Numbered from the stretch's first letter, positions 53,710 through 63,394 are shown. The stretch is DNA of 64,000 nucleotides from Acetobacteraceae bacterium (GCA_031291725.1 JARLIM010000015.1:62001-126000); one strand, 5' to 3'. Notes: a model not told the origin generated them from the sequence alone. Translations and numbers: made by a program.

Positions 53710-55704
53710 CTACCCCGCCGTCGCCACCTCACGCCCGCGCTGCAACAACGCAGAAATCGCCGCCTGAATCTCTTTCGAGCGTGAGGGCTTGCGCAGCAAT
53801 TGGCAATTATCGCCAAAGCCGTCGAGCAGCTTGGGGTCGGAGAAGCCGGAGATGAACATCACCGGAAAGCCCGGCTTGCGCTCCAACAGCCAGCGCGCGA
53901 GATCCGGGCCGCTGATATCGGGCATGCGGACATCGGTGACGAGAATATCCACCTCTAACCCGTCCTCCAATGCCTGCATCGCTGCCCGCCCGCCCGGCAG
54001 GGATGTGACCACATAGCCCATGCTGTCGAGCAACTCGGCCATCACGTCCAGCACGCTCGGCTCATCATCCACCAACAGAACACGCACCTGTGCGTCGTCC
54101 GCGACCGGCGGTGGCGGGCGGGGGCTGGCGATGGCTGGTAGCGCTGAAACCGGCAGCAGCACGCGCACCGACGTGCCCTTGCCGAGGGTGGATTCAATCT
54201 GAACCGTGCCGCCGGATTGCCGTGCCAGCCCGTAAGCCTGGCTCAACCCCAGGCCGGAACCGCTGCCGGGTGGTTTGGTGGTAAAAAATGGCTCCACCGC
54301 CCGCGCTTGCACCGCCTCGGACATGCCGGTGCCGGTGTCGGTGACATCGAGCACAACATAATCGCCTGCAGCGGGGGTCTCTGGATCAGGGCTGGCAGCA
54401 AGCGTGCTCTGCCAGGCTGTGATGGTCAGCGTGCCGCCATCGGGCATGGCATCGCGCGCGTTGATGGCCAGATTGAGGATCACCAATTCCAATTGGCCGG
54501 TGTCCACCAAGGCCGCCGGAACGCTGTCTGCCACGTCCACATTGACCACAATGCCGCCGCCACAGGCGCTGCGCAGCAAAGGCAGCATGTCGGCAATCAA
54601 CTCTGCCAGCCCGACGGCGCTGGGTTGCAATGGCTGGCGGCGGGCGAAGGCGAGCAATTTATCGGTCAGCGCCGCCCCCCTGTCCACCGCGCCGCGGATC
54701 ACCGACAGGCGGTGGCGGCGGATCGGGTCGGCTTCGTGCGCGTCCAACCGCTCCAGATTGGCAAGCATCACCGAGAGCAGATTGTTGAAATCATGCGCCA
54801 GACCGCTCGTCAGCTGTCCCACCGCCTCAACCCGCTGCGCCTGTCGCATGGCGGATTCGGCTTGGTCGCGCTCGTCGATCAATTGGCGCAAGGACGCCGC
54901 CAAGGCCTCCGCATTGCTCTGCGCCTCGACGGTTTTGCGCTGCATGCGGTGAAGGTCGGTGATATCGGTATGGGTGCTGATGCCGCTGTCATCTGGCGCG
55001 CGATGTTCGCTCACCCTGATCCAACGATCGTCGGGCAAGGCAAGCACGAAAGGGGCGCCCGCGAATTGCAGATTATCGGCCAGCAGAGCGACCGCCGTCT
55101 CGCTGCCCGGCGCGCCGTCCCAGCATTGGCGAACAATCCATGCCAGGCTTTTGCCCACCGATTCTGCTTCGCTCTTCAAGCCGTACATCTTGCAGAAGCG
55201 TCGGTTGGCGAAGAGAATTTCGCCCTTGAAATCCCGCACCATCAAGCCATCGGCGATGTCGTCGATCAGGCTGAGCGCGGGCGCTTTGCCGTGGCGGGCC
55301 ATGTTGTTGGCCAGTGTCTCGGAATCGAGCGCGGGCGGGGCGATCCGGGTCCAAATCCGCATCTGGCCGCAGCCCGGCACCGCCATCGATGCCACCCGCA
55401 GCCATTGGCCATCATGCAAGAATTCAAACGGCTTGAACTGGTTGCGGTGCCGGTTGATGCCGTGAATGATGTAGGTTTCGATGTGTTCCTGTTCGGATGA
55501 ATCAAGTCGCGCACGATAAAATCGGCGCAAATTGTCGCGGTAAGGTTCGCCGACATATATGTGGCCGTCATGCTCGGGAAAAATGTTTAAAAAAGTTTTG
55601 TTCCAAAGCGCCGCAGATTCATTTTCATCAAGCACATAAGCGCCAATCCCAAGAGAATCGAGCGTTTCCAAGACAGATGACGCGGGGATGGGTGTGTTGT
55701 GCAA
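53710..55704 (-). CDS. Hybrid sensor histidine kinase with receiver domain
   Basis: A 664-residue soluble kinase without membrane helices. Two PAS-like domains (~10-125 and ~145-265), a short coiled coil, HisKA with the acceptor His in GLAHDFNNLLSVM, the ATPase (NLAINARDAMPDGG, DTGTGMSE, EPFFTTKPPGSGSGLGLSQ) and a C-terminal receiver with Asp in DILVTDVRMPDISG and Lys in LRKPS. This PAS-HK-REC form is common in Rhizobiales and Rhodospirillales for light, redox or flavin sensing, but the PAS ligand is not visible (no LOV NCRFLQ motif). The partner is unknown. Confidence 0.93.
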   Translation of the reverse strand: MHNTPIPASSVLETLDSLGIGAYVLDENESAALWNKTFLNIFPEHDGHIYVGEPYRDNLRRFYRARLDSSEQEHIETYIIHGINRHRNQFKPFEFLHDGQWLRVASMAVPGCGQMRIWTRIAPPALDSETLANNMARHGKAPALSLIDDIADGLMVRDFKGEILFANRRFCKMYGLKSEAESVGKSLAWIVRQCWDGAPGSETAVALLADNLQFAGAPFVLALPDDRWIRVSEHRAPDDSGISTHTDITDLHRMQRKTVEAQSNAEALAASLRQLIDERDQAESAMRQAQRVEAVGQLTSGLAHDFNNLLSVMLANLERLDAHEADPIRRHRLSVIRGAVDRGAALTDKLLAFARRQPLQPSAVGLAELIADMLPLLRSACGGGIVVNVDVADSVPAALVDTGQLELVILNLAINARDAMPDGGTLTITAWQSTLAASPDPETPAAGDYVVLDVTDTGTGMSEAVQARAVEPFFTTKPPGSGSGLGLSQAYGLARQSGGTVQIESTLGKGTSVRVLLPVSALPAIASPRPPPPVADDAQVRVLLVDDEPSVLDVMAELLDSMGYVVTSLPGGRAAMQALEDGLEVDILVTDVRMPDISGPDLARWLLERKPGFPVMFISGFSDPKLLDGFGDNCQLLRKPSRSKEIQAAISALLQRGREVATAG

Positions 55705-56076
55705 TTTTTAGTTCATCATACTGTTTGCGAAAGTGAATAATGTATCTTGCTCGGCGGATCGATACGCGATCATCCCAGTGGGTTAAACCGGAATCAAGCG
55801 AGTTGTGCTACACAAAATATGTAACATCCCTCCGGCCGATTGATGGCACTCGGTCGGACCGGGCTCTGGCCGTGGCCATCTCGTGTTTATTGTTGCGGCA
55901 AAGTCATGGCAAGAATGGCGGAAGGTAACGTCAGCCCGTCATTGCAAACGCGGTGCAAAGATCGACCGTCATGGCGACAATTCAGCGATGAATTTTTGAG
56001 ATGCGGTGACGGCGGTGGCCTGATAATCACGGCCTCCACACTCAGCGCCGGAGGGGCTACCTCCTTTAGCAGCCTG
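55705..56076. other. 372-bp intergenic region upstream of the hybrid kinase
   Basis: No gene is supported here. The part next to the kinase start (55705-55830) is AT-rich and is the likely promoter. The part next to accA holds a small hairpin (GGAGG-GGCTA-CCTCC, 56050-56064) that may end the accA transcript, and GGCC-TGATAATCAC-GGCC nearby. A single CCCGTCATTGC at 55939 recalls the intergenic element at 38474 but the matching arm is missing. Confidence 0.5.
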
Positions 56077-57033
56077 TTAGCCCATCGCATCCCGGCCCAT
56101 CGCCAGGAACTTCTCGCGTCGCTTTGCCACCAAAGCCGAGGCTTCCAGCTTCAGCAGCGGCTCAAGTGCCGACTGAATCGCCCGGCCCACGCTTGCCACC
56201 GCCGCTTCGGTGTCGCGATGCGCACCGCCCAGCGGTTCGGGCACGATGCTGTCGATCAGCTTGAGGCGGTTGAGATCCTGCGCCGTCAGCTTCAACGCTT
56301 CCGCCGCTTCCGGGGCCTTCGCCGCATCGCGCCACAGGATCGAGGCGCAGCCTTCGGGGGAGATCACCGAATAGATCGCGTGTTCGAGCATCAGCACCAC
56401 GTCACCCGAAGCCAACGCGATCGCGCCACCAGAGCCGCCTTCGCCGATGATGGTGGCAATCAACGGGGTGCGCAGATCGATGCAGGCTTCAATCGAGCGG
56501 GCAATCGCCTCGGCCTGACCGCGCGCTTCGGCATCGATGCCGGGGAAGGCGCCGGAAGTATCGACGAATGTCAGAACCGGCAGGCCGAAATGCCCGGCCA
56601 TCTCGATCAGACGGCGCGCCTTGCGGTAGCCCTCGGGCTTGGCCATGCCGAAATTATGCTTCACCCGGCTTTCGGTGTCGTGGCCCTTTTCGGTGCCGAT
56701 CACCATCACCGAGCGGCCATTGAACCGGCCCAGACCGCCGATGATCGCCGCGTCCTCGGCAAAGGCGCGGTCGCCGGCCAGCGGCGTGTAGTCGGTGATC
56801 AGCCCGGCAATATAGTCGCGCGCCTTCGGACGCCCCGGATGGCGGGCGACGAGGGTCTTCTGCCAGGGGGTGAGCTTCGAATAGGTCGCGCGCAATTGCT
56901 TGTCTGCCTTGTCGGTCAGACGTGCGATCTCGTCGGCGATGTTCAGCCCGTCCGTCTGCTGCATCGCATGCAGTTCGGCGATCTTGGCATCGAGTTCAGC
57001 GAGCGGTTTTTCGAAGTCGAGAAAGTGACGCAT
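56077..57033 (-). CDS. accA: Acetyl-CoA carboxylase carboxyltransferase subunit alpha
   Basis: A 318-residue AccA, which with AccD transfers CO2 from carboxybiotin to acetyl-CoA to start fatty acid synthesis. Signatures are FLDFEKPLAELDAKIAEL, ARHPGRPKARDYIAGLI, LPVLTFVDTSGAFPGIDAEA, IGEGGSGGAIALASGDVVLM and VISPEGCASILWRDAAKAPE. Length is normal. It starts 9 nt after the xerD stop and is probably co-transcribed with it. Confidence 0.97.
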   Translation of the reverse strand: MRHFLDFEKPLAELDAKIAELHAMQQTDGLNIADEIARLTDKADKQLRATYSKLTPWQKTLVARHPGRPKARDYIAGLITDYTPLAGDRAFAEDAAIIGGLGRFNGRSVMVIGTEKGHDTESRVKHNFGMAKPEGYRKARRLIEMAGHFGLPVLTFVDTSGAFPGIDAEARGQAEAIARSIEACIDLRTPLIATIIGEGGSGGAIALASGDVVLMLEHAIYSVISPEGCASILWRDAAKAPEAAEALKLTAQDLNRLKLIDSIVPEPLGGAHRDTEAAVASVGRAIQSALEPLLKLEASALVAKRREKFLAMGRDAMG

Positions 57034-57042
57034 GGCGTCGCT

Positions 57043-57924
57043 CTAGTGCCTCTTGTTGCGCAGTGCAACGGGGGCGTTTGCCAGCGGATGGTGCGCCTGC
57101 ACAAGCTGTTGCAATCGTTCAGCAAGCACATGGGTGTAGATTTGCGTTGTCGCGATATCGGCATGGCCGAGCAGCACCTGAAGGCTGCGCAAATCGGCCC
57201 CGCGTGCCAACATGTGGCTGGCAAAGGAATGACGCAGCACGTGCGGGCTGACGCGCGCGGGCGCAATTCCAGCCCCCATCGCCACCTCTTTCAGCAGTCG
57301 CCAGAACGCCTGCCGCGTCAGGGGCGCCTTCGGATCGCGCCCTGGGAACAGCCAAGCGCCCTTGGCGGTCAGCAAGGGGCGGGATGCTGCGCGGGCAGCG
57401 TCGGAGAGCGGCACGATGCGTTCCTTTCCCCCCTTGCCGCGAATGAGCAGCAATTCGGCATCACCGGCCAAAGCGCGACGCGGCAGGGCGAGCAATTCGC
57501 TCACCCGAAGCCCGGTGGCGTAGAGAATTTCCAACGCCGCCGTCATCATCTCCGCGCGCGGATGCAATGCGGCGGCTTCGAGCAGGGCGTCCACCTCGGC
57601 CTCGGACAGATATTTCGGCAACGCGGCCCGCATGCGCGGCGAATCGAGCTGGTGCGTCGGATCGTCCGCCCGCACGCCATCGCGCAACAGAAAGCGAAAG
57701 AACTGCCGCAGACAGGACAGACGACGCGCCTGGGTGCGTGGTGACATCCCAGCCTCGGCAATGCTGGCCAGATAGGAACGCAGGGCTTGTTCGCTCGCCT
57801 GCGCCAGCCCGCCCGTGTGAATGGCGGCGTCTTCGAGGTCGGCAGAGTAGGCAAGCAGAGTGTTGCGGGCAGCGCCACGTTCGGCGGCCTTCATCTCCAA
57901 AAATGCCTCGATATGCCGGTCCAT
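57043..57924 (-). CDS. xerD: Site-specific tyrosine recombinase XerD-type
   Basis: A 293-residue tyrosine recombinase that resolves chromosome dimers at dif with a XerC partner. The start [20 protein letters not shown] gives the standard N-terminus; 18 upstream in-frame residues are not family-like. Catalytic residues: Arg in [13 protein letters not shown], Lys in [12 protein letters not shown], His-x-x-Arg in [14 protein letters not shown], His in [16 protein letters not shown] with the Tyr nucleophile. Placement between accA and the aroK region is the usual alphaproteobacterial xerD locus, which favours XerD over XerC or an integrase. Confidence 0.94.
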   Translation of the reverse strand: MDRHIEAFLEMKAAERGAARNTLLAYSADLEDAAIHTGGLAQASEQALRSYLASIAEAGMSPRTQARRLSCLRQFFRFLLRDGVRADDPTHQLDSPRMRAALPKYLSEAEVDALLEAAALHPRAEMMTAALEILYATGLRVSELLALPRRALAGDAELLLIRGKGGKERIVPLSDAARAASRPLLTAKGAWLFPGRDPKAPLTRQAFWRLLKEVAMGAGIAPARVSPHVLRHSFASHMLARGADLRSLQVLLGHADIATTQIYTHVLAERLQQLVQAHHPLANAPVALRNKRH

Positions 57925-57958
57925 CGGGGGTTTTTCTGAGATTATCGGACCGACACGG

Positions 57959-58105
57959 TCATGGGGTTTGGCCGACATGGTCGTTGGGCATCACTTTATG
58001 GATGCTGACCGGGTGCGGTTCGGGTGGAAAGGCACCGAGAGCGAGAAAGCCGACAGCGGCTGCCAGAATGACCAGCAGAACCGCCAATAAGAGCCAGCGA
58101 ACCAT
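57959..58105 (-). CDS. Short single-pass membrane protein (48 aa) upstream of xerD
   Basis: A 48-residue [23 protein letters not shown] at the start, then [12 protein letters not shown] and ending NDHVGQTP. One hydrophobic helix at 4-24 would anchor it in the inner membrane with a short Pro-rich periplasmic tail. GGGGG lies about 8 nt before the ATG. It sits 34 nt before xerD on the same strand and opposite aroKB. I recall similar small proteins at the aroK/xerD junction of related alphaproteobacteria, but could not check. It is below common annotation length limits. Confidence 0.68.
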   Translation of the reverse strand: MVRWLLLAVLLVILAAAVGFLALGAFPPEPHPVSIHKVMPNDHVGQTP

Positions 58106-58193
58106 CAAACCCCCAATCCCGGCAATAAAGATGCGATCCGGGCCTCACCCCCGGTTGGCGAGGGTGTCGCGGGTCGTGCTACCGTGCCGCGCC
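58106..58193. promoter_or_regulatory. Shared divergent promoter region of aroKB and the small ORF/xerD/accA unit
   Basis: This 88-bp interval separates divergent starts, so promoters for both directions should be here or in the adjoining coding ends. No confident -35/-10 pair could be picked by eye. Confidence 0.4.
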
Positions 58194-59897
58194 ATGACAC
58201 GCAACTCCGCCCCCCCTCCGATCAAGCCCGGCCCGCTCCAGGAAGAATCGGTCGCCCTCCCTCCCAGCCTCTCCGGGCGATCGATTGTGCTCGTCGGCCT
58301 GATGGGGGCTGGCAAGACCTCCATTGGCCGCCGTCTGGCCGCCAGGCTGGGGCTGCCGTTCCACGATGCCGACGTGGAAATCGAACTGGCGGCTGGTTGC
58401 ACCATCTCTGAACTTTTCGCCCGCTTTGGTGAGGCGGAGTTCCGCGCCGGTGAACGCCGGGTGATCCGTCGTCTGCTGGCGGGTGAGCCGATGGTGCTGG
58501 CCACCGGCGGCGGTGCGTTCATGGATGCCGATACGCGGACCTGCATACGGCGCGAGGCTGTCAGCCTGTGGTTGCGCGCCTCACTGCCCACGCTGGTGCG
58601 CCGGGTGGCGCAGCGCACGCATCGGCCATTGCTGGCTGGCGGCGATCCGGCGACGATTCTACAAGGCCTGATGGAAAAGCGTCATCCGGTCTATGCCGAA
58701 GCCGATATCGTCGTCGATTGCACCGACGAAAGCCCGGATCACACCACGTCGCGCGTGGTGGAGGCGCTGGTGAATTTCCACGCCCCGCGCCGTCTTTCCT
58801 TGGCTTTGTCCACCGGCAATTATGATGTGGTGGTGGGCGAGGGGCTGCTGGAGCGTGCCGGTGGGCTGTTGGCTCCGGTGCTGCCGCAGAAACGCTGCAT
58901 GATCGTCACCGACACCGCGGTTGCCGCGCTGCATCTGGACACGCTGCGGCGCGGGCTGATGGCGGCGGGCTTCGAATGCCATGCCATCATCGTGCCGCAG
59001 GGCGAACGTGCGAAGAGCCTGAGCGAATATGGCCGGGTGATGGATGAGATGCTCGAAGCCCGCGCCGAGCGTCGCACCGCCGTGATTGCCCTCGGTGGCG
59101 GCGTGGTGGGCGATCTGGCCGGTTTCGCGGCCGCCACGCTGATGCGCGGTGTGCCCTTCGTGCAAATTCCCACCACGCTGCTCAGTCAGGTCGATTCGTC
59201 GGTGGGCGGCAAAACCGGCATCAACACCCAGCACGGCAAGAATCTGGTCGGCGCATTCTATCAGCCGCGCATGGTGCTTGCCGACACTGGCACGCTGGCC
59301 ACCCTGCCGCCGCGTGAGTTGCGGGCGGGCTATGCCGAGATCGTCAAGGCTGGGATCATCGGCGATCTGGCGTTCTTCCATTGGTGCGAGGCGCATGGCC
59401 ACGAAGTCGTCGGCGGCAATCGGCAGATGCAGGCCGAGGCCGTGCTGCGCGCCTGTGCCTTCAAGGCGCAGGTCGTCGGTGACGACGAACGTGAGGAGAA
59501 GCCGAATAACGGTCGCGCTCTGCTCAATCTCGGTCACACATTCGGCCACGCCATCGAGGCCGAATGCGGCTATGGCGTGGTGCTGCATGGCGAGGCGGTG
59601 GCCACCGGCATCGGTCTGGCCTTCCAACTCGCCACCCGACTCGGGCAGGTCAGCCAAGCCGATACGGATCGGGTGATCGCGCATCTGAATTCCGTCGGTC
59701 TGCCGGGTGAGATGTCGCTGCTCAACCGCCGCCTATCGGCATCGCGGCTGATTCACCACATGAGCCGGGATAAGAAGATGCGCGACGGCAGGATTCACCT
59801 GATTTTGCCCACCGCGATCGGTCAATGCCACACCACCAACGACACGCCGCCTGAGATGGTGCGCGAGACTTTGCTGGCTGCCGGCTGCGCGGAATGA
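58194..59897 (+). CDS. aroKB: Bifunctional shikimate kinase / 3-dehydroquinate synthase
   Basis: A 567-residue fusion. Residues ~25-200 are shikimate kinase: Walker [42 protein letters not shown] and ATGGGAFMD. From ~205 it is 3-dehydroquinate synthase: [59 protein letters not shown] and [14 protein letters not shown]. Separate aroK and aroB genes are adjacent in most proteobacteria; here they are one frame without internal stop. Fusions like this are known in Acetobacteraceae. The ATG at 58194 is used although no strong SD is seen; the frame runs further upstream but only antisense to xerD. Confidence 0.96.
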   Translation: MTRNSAPPPIKPGPLQEESVALPPSLSGRSIVLVGLMGAGKTSIGRRLAARLGLPFHDADVEIELAAGCTISELFARFGEAEFRAGERRVIRRLLAGEPMVLATGGGAFMDADTRTCIRREAVSLWLRASLPTLVRRVAQRTHRPLLAGGDPATILQGLMEKRHPVYAEADIVVDCTDESPDHTTSRVVEALVNFHAPRRLSLALSTGNYDVVVGEGLLERAGGLLAPVLPQKRCMIVTDTAVAALHLDTLRRGLMAAGFECHAIIVPQGERAKSLSEYGRVMDEMLEARAERRTAVIALGGGVVGDLAGFAAATLMRGVPFVQIPTTLLSQVDSSVGGKTGINTQHGKNLVGAFYQPRMVLADTGTLATLPPRELRAGYAEIVKAGIIGDLAFFHWCEAHGHEVVGGNRQMQAEAVLRACAFKAQVVGDDEREEKPNNGRALLNLGHTFGHAIEAECGYGVVLHGEAVATGIGLAFQLATRLGQVSQADTDRVIAHLNSVGLPGEMSLLNRRLSASRLIHHMSRDKKMRDGRIHLILPTAIGQCHTTNDTPPEMVRETLLAAGCAE

Positions 59898-60059
59898 CAT
59901 TTTCGCGCGCAGTCGTGAAGTGTTGTCGAATGTCATGGCATTGCAATGTGTGAATTTGCTTTGATAATGGCAACATTGCGCGAAATTGACGCAATACGAC
60001 CAAATTGAGCCAAATCGGCTGACCGGCAACGGTGGCTGAACGTGGCAAGGGGGTATCGG

Positions 60060-60764
60060 GTGCGCGTCTTGGTTGTTGAAGATGTTGCAACTGTCGCAGC
60101 CAGAATTGCTGCTGCCCTCCGTGCGGAAGGCATGGAAGTGCTCTGCGCCCCCACCGGGGCCGACGCGCAACAGGCGCGCGGATCGTTTCAGCCCGATATG
60201 GTGCTGCTCGATCTCTCACTGCCTGACGTGAACGGCCTCGATCTGGTGCATGGCTTTACCGCCGGCGGTGCCGGGGTGATTGTTGTCACCGCCAGTGCCG
60301 AGGAAGAGGCGCGGGTGACGGCGCTGGATACCGGCGCGGATGACTATATGGTCAAGCCGGTGCTGGTCAACGAACTCTCCGCCCGCATCCGTGCGGTGCA
60401 TCGCCGCCTGCAAGGCCGCGCAAAACCGATGGCCTCGCTGCGCATTGCCGTCGATCCGACACAGCGTCTGGTCACGATGCCCGATGGCCAGAACACTGCC
60501 TTGACCGAGGCGGAGATGCTGACGATGGAGGCGCTGTTGCAGGCCAATGCACAGCCGGTTTCCCGCGACGACATCAGCCTGCTCGCCTTGCGCCGCAAGC
60601 TGCATGACGATGATCGCAGCGTGGATCAGTTGGTGATGAAGCTGCGCCGCAAGCTGGGCGAAATCGGCTGTGGCGAGCGGGTGATTCTGTCCGTCCGCCG
60701 ACAGGGCTACGTGATTTCCACCCCAAGCCTGTTCCAACTGATCTCCGAGGACGAGACGGCATAA
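60060..60764 (+). CDS. OmpR/PhoB-type response regulator
   Basis: A 234-residue regulator. The GTG at 60060 has AAGGGGG 7 nt upstream; a GTG six codons earlier is less well placed. The receiver has VVEDVATVAARI, phospho-Asp in VLLDLSLPDVNG, Thr in VIVVTASAEE and Lys in YMVKPV. The winged-helix output covers ~130-225 (ALTEAEMLTMEALLQANAQP, SVDQLVMKLRRKLGEIG, ILSVRRQGYVI). No histidine kinase is adjacent. Its last 58 bp overlap the convergent gene on the other strand, which is unusual. A long AT-rich promoter region (162 bp) precedes it. Confidence 0.93.
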   Translation: MRVLVVEDVATVAARIAAALRAEGMEVLCAPTGADAQQARGSFQPDMVLLDLSLPDVNGLDLVHGFTAGGAGVIVVTASAEEEARVTALDTGADDYMVKPVLVNELSARIRAVHRRLQGRAKPMASLRIAVDPTQRLVTMPDGQNTALTEAEMLTMEALLQANAQPVSRDDISLLALRRKLHDDDRSVDQLVMKLRRKLGEIGCGERVILSVRRQGYVISTPSLFQLISEDETA

Positions 60765-61051
60765 TTCACCCACGGCACCGCCGGAAACTGTGGGCGGGTG
60801 ATCAGCCCGGAATCGAGCGCGTCGAGCAAGGCGGGGATTTCCGAGGCATCGGCGAGCAGGGCACCGCGCGCATCGCGCAGACCCACGCCATCGTCCTCCT
60901 CGGTGAGCATCATGTCATGCCACGCCACCCGCATGCCGTTGCCGCGCAACAGAATGGCGGGGGCACCGCTTTCGGTGCGGGCGGGCTGCCAATACAGCCT
61001 GCGCGCGGTGCACCAGCGGGTGAGGTGTTTGAGTTCGGCAGTACTGGGCAT
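60707..61051 (-). CDS. Hypothetical protein, 114 aa, overlapping the response regulator 3' end
   Basis: Starts MPSTAELKHLTRWCTARRLY. The protein is mixed alpha/beta with strands such as GAPAILLRGNGMRVAWHDMM and an acidic turn (TEEDDGVGLRD). I do not recognise it; the regular pattern and internal coding bias suggest a real gene. The final 58 bp are antisense to the end of the response regulator, so about 19 C-terminal residues are constrained on both strands. The true C-terminus could be wrong if a frameshift is present. It is followed upstream by pepP-like genes on the same strand, 52 bp away. Confidence 0.55.
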   Translation of the reverse strand: MPSTAELKHLTRWCTARRLYWQPARTESGAPAILLRGNGMRVAWHDMMLTEEDDGVGLRDARGALLADASEIPALLDALDSGLITRPQFPAVPWVNYAVSSSEISWNRLGVEIT

Positions 61052-61103
61052 GACAAATCCCCGATTCGCTGCCCGATTATATATTTTGCCGAGACTCAAA
61101 GGG

Positions 61104-62879
61104 TTAACGCGGGCTTGCTTTCTGTGTCGTCAGGCGCAGCCATTCGCACGTGGCGGCATCAAGATGTGGGGCCAGCGTATCGAATACCCGCAAATGGTAG
61201 GCATCGAGCCAGGCCGTCTCCTCCGCGTTGAGGCCGTCCCAGTCGATCAGACGCGGCTCGAACGGGGCGAGTGAGAGGGTTTCGAAGCTGAGGAAACGCC
61301 GAGTCGCAGCGGGCAGGGCGGCCTTTTGCACCAGCACCAGATTCTCCAATCGGATGCCGTAACCATTGGGTTCGTAATAGCCCGGCTCGTTGGACAGGAT
61401 CATGCCGGGCTGCAAGGCAATCGGCCGGGCGGCGCGGGAGAGGCTGACCGGGCCTTCATGCACCGAGAGATAGCTGCCCACGCCGTGGCCGGTGCCGTGA
61501 TCGTAATCCAATCCCACCTGCCACAATGCCGCACGGGCGAAGCCGTCTATATGCGCCCCCGTCACACCGGGCGGGAAGACCAGCCGGGCGATGGCGATAT
61601 GGCCACGCAGCACGCGGGTGAAGCGTTCGCGCAATTCGGCCGGGGCGGCATCGGGGCCGGTCCAGATCGTGCGGGTGATGTCGGTGGTGCCACACAGATA
61701 CTGCCCGCCGCTGTCGATCAGATAGACCTCGTTGGGCTGCAATCGGCGGTCGGACTCCGCGCTGGCACGGTAATGCACAATCGCGCCATGCGCGCCAGCG
61801 GCGGTGATGGCCGGAAAGCTCTCCCCCTGAAAATCCGCCATCTGCTGCCGCAGGGCGAGCAATTTCGCCGCCACCGACAATTCGCTCAGCGCCTCCCCCG
61901 CCGCAAGGCTGGTGTCGAGCCAACACAGAAAGCGGGTCATGGCGATGGCATCGCGCAGATGGGCGTCGCGGCTGCCTGCCTGCTCGGTGGCGTTCTTGCA
62001 CGCCTTGGGCAGCAGGCAGGGATCGAGCCCTGATTCCACCTCGGCCCCTGCGGCGCGCAATGTCTGTGCGAACCAGGCGGGTGAGCCCTGCGTGTCCACT
62101 CGCACCTTCTGCCCGGCCAGGGCGGCCAAGGCCGGCGCGAGGCTGGCGCGGTCGGCCACCGTCACATCGGCGCCAAGCCATGCCTGAATGCTGGCCGGGA
62201 TTTTCGATGGCGTGGTGAACAGCGTGGCGTTTGCGTCGTCATAGAGCAGGGCAAAACCGAGCAGAAACGGCGTGAATCCCACATCCTGGCCGCGAATGTT
62301 GAACAACCATGCCACCGAGGCCGGATCGGACATCACCGCAGCCTTCTGCCCGGCGGCGCGCAACGTGGCGGCGAGTTCCTGGCGTTTCTCAACGGATGAC
62401 GTGCCCGCGAATTCCAACGGATGCAGCACCGCCACACCGGCGGGCGGGGCCGGGCGGTCGGACCAGATCGCATCGACCGGGTTGGCCTCCAATGCCACCA
62501 TCTCAAGCCCCGCCTGCGCATAGGGGCGCAGCGCCTCCTCCGAGATCAGCCAAGGATCATAGCCGACGCGCTTGGCCCCGGCCTCCACCAGCCAACGCGC
62601 CGCTGGCTCCTCGGTCAGATGCCTGCGTTCCCAAATGCCGCCATCGGTCTCGGTTTGCAGTTGCAGCGTGTAGCGGCCATCGGAAAACACCGCCGCCCGC
62701 CACCGCGTGACGGCGGCCAATCCGGCGCTGCCGGTGAAGCCTGTCAGCCAGGAGAGCCGCTCAGCCGAGGGCGGCACATACTCGCCCAAATGCTCGTCAG
62801 CCCGCGGAACAATAACGCCATCCAGAGACCATTCGCCCAGCACTGTCCGCAGGGCAGCAATCTTTGCCGAAAATGCCAT
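61104..62879 (-). CDS. Aminopeptidase P-family (M24B) metallopeptidase
   Basis: A 591-residue creatinase-fold peptidase that removes N-terminal residues before proline. Two non-catalytic N-terminal domains (~1-300) precede the pita-bread domain. Metal ligands: Asp in VYLIDSGGQYLCG, Asp in GTTDITRTIW, His in GTGHGVGSYLSVHEGP, Glu in LSNEPGYYEPNGYG and Glu in IRLENLVLV. The length matches the long eukaryote-like (XPNPEP1-type) three-domain form rather than E. coli PepP (441 residues). Starts at MAFSAKIAALRTV; an ATG nine codons earlier is possible. Confidence 0.94.
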   Translation of the reverse strand: MAFSAKIAALRTVLGEWSLDGVIVPRADEHLGEYVPPSAERLSWLTGFTGSAGLAAVTRWRAAVFSDGRYTLQLQTETDGGIWERRHLTEEPAARWLVEAGAKRVGYDPWLISEEALRPYAQAGLEMVALEANPVDAIWSDRPAPPAGVAVLHPLEFAGTSSVEKRQELAATLRAAGQKAAVMSDPASVAWLFNIRGQDVGFTPFLLGFALLYDDANATLFTTPSKIPASIQAWLGADVTVADRASLAPALAALAGQKVRVDTQGSPAWFAQTLRAAGAEVESGLDPCLLPKACKNATEQAGSRDAHLRDAIAMTRFLCWLDTSLAAGEALSELSVAAKLLALRQQMADFQGESFPAITAAGAHGAIVHYRASAESDRRLQPNEVYLIDSGGQYLCGTTDITRTIWTGPDAAPAELRERFTRVLRGHIAIARLVFPPGVTGAHIDGFARAALWQVGLDYDHGTGHGVGSYLSVHEGPVSLSRAARPIALQPGMILSNEPGYYEPNGYGIRLENLVLVQKAALPAATRRFLSFETLSLAPFEPRLIDWDGLNAEETAWLDAYHLRVFDTLAPHLDAATCEWLRLTTQKASPR

Positions 62880-63082
62880 TATTCCATTGCCTTTATTGCG
62901 CGTCATTGGCGATCGATTGAAATGATAAGCATGCTTTCGTCGCATGGCTGGACCAGTGAACCGTGTGGTTCACATGCCCAGGCTTGAGCATATGTTGCGC
63001 TGCACAAGAGCCGCGCGACGCCTTCAGACCACCAGCGCCCAACACGGTTCCACCCTATTGTTCCGAATTTGGAGCTTGAACG

Positions 63083-63370
63083 ATGAACATGCGCGTTGCC
63101 AAGGAAGAGATTTCTCTCCTGATGCCGACCAGCCTTTCGCACTATGCCGATGAGCCCCGCTTTGCGGTTGAATCGACGGGCACTGGCTTCTTCACCAAAC
63201 TGCGCGCCGCCCTGCGTTGGGTGGCCGAACTGCCGGAACGTCATGCGGTTCTGATGGAACTCAACGACATGTCCGACCGCGAACTCGCCGATATCGGCCT
63301 TCAGCGCGCCGAGTTGGCCCAGGTGTTCGACCCGGCCTTCCAGCCCCGCCGTGGCTTTGCCGGTCAGTGA
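63083..63370 (+). CDS. DUF1127-domain small protein
   Basis: A 95-residue protein. The C-terminal half has the DUF1127 pattern: helix LRAALRWVAELPERHAVLMEL followed by MSDRELADIGLQRAEL. DUF1127 proteins are short arginine-rich regulators, some of which bind RNA and affect phosphate metabolism and small RNA turnover in alphaproteobacteria. Here an N-terminal extension of about 45 residues (MNMRVAKEEISLLMPTSLSH) precedes the domain. GGAGC lies before the ATG. A strong terminator follows, so it is monocistronic. Confidence 0.87.
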   Translation: MNMRVAKEEISLLMPTSLSHYADEPRFAVESTGTGFFTKLRAALRWVAELPERHAVLMELNDMSDRELADIGLQRAELAQVFDPAFQPRRGFAGQ

Positions 63371-63394
63371 TCTCCGGCTGAGCGACGACGACGC

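Noticed and set aside
57043-57924. Tyrosine recombinase as a sign of an integrated element
   Set aside because: It sits in the conserved accA/xerD/aroK block, has XerD-type motifs, and no att repeats or phage genes are near.
57567-58193. N-terminal extension of aroKB
   Set aside because: It would run antisense through xerD and the 48-residue ORF; the shikimate kinase domain starts normally from 58194.
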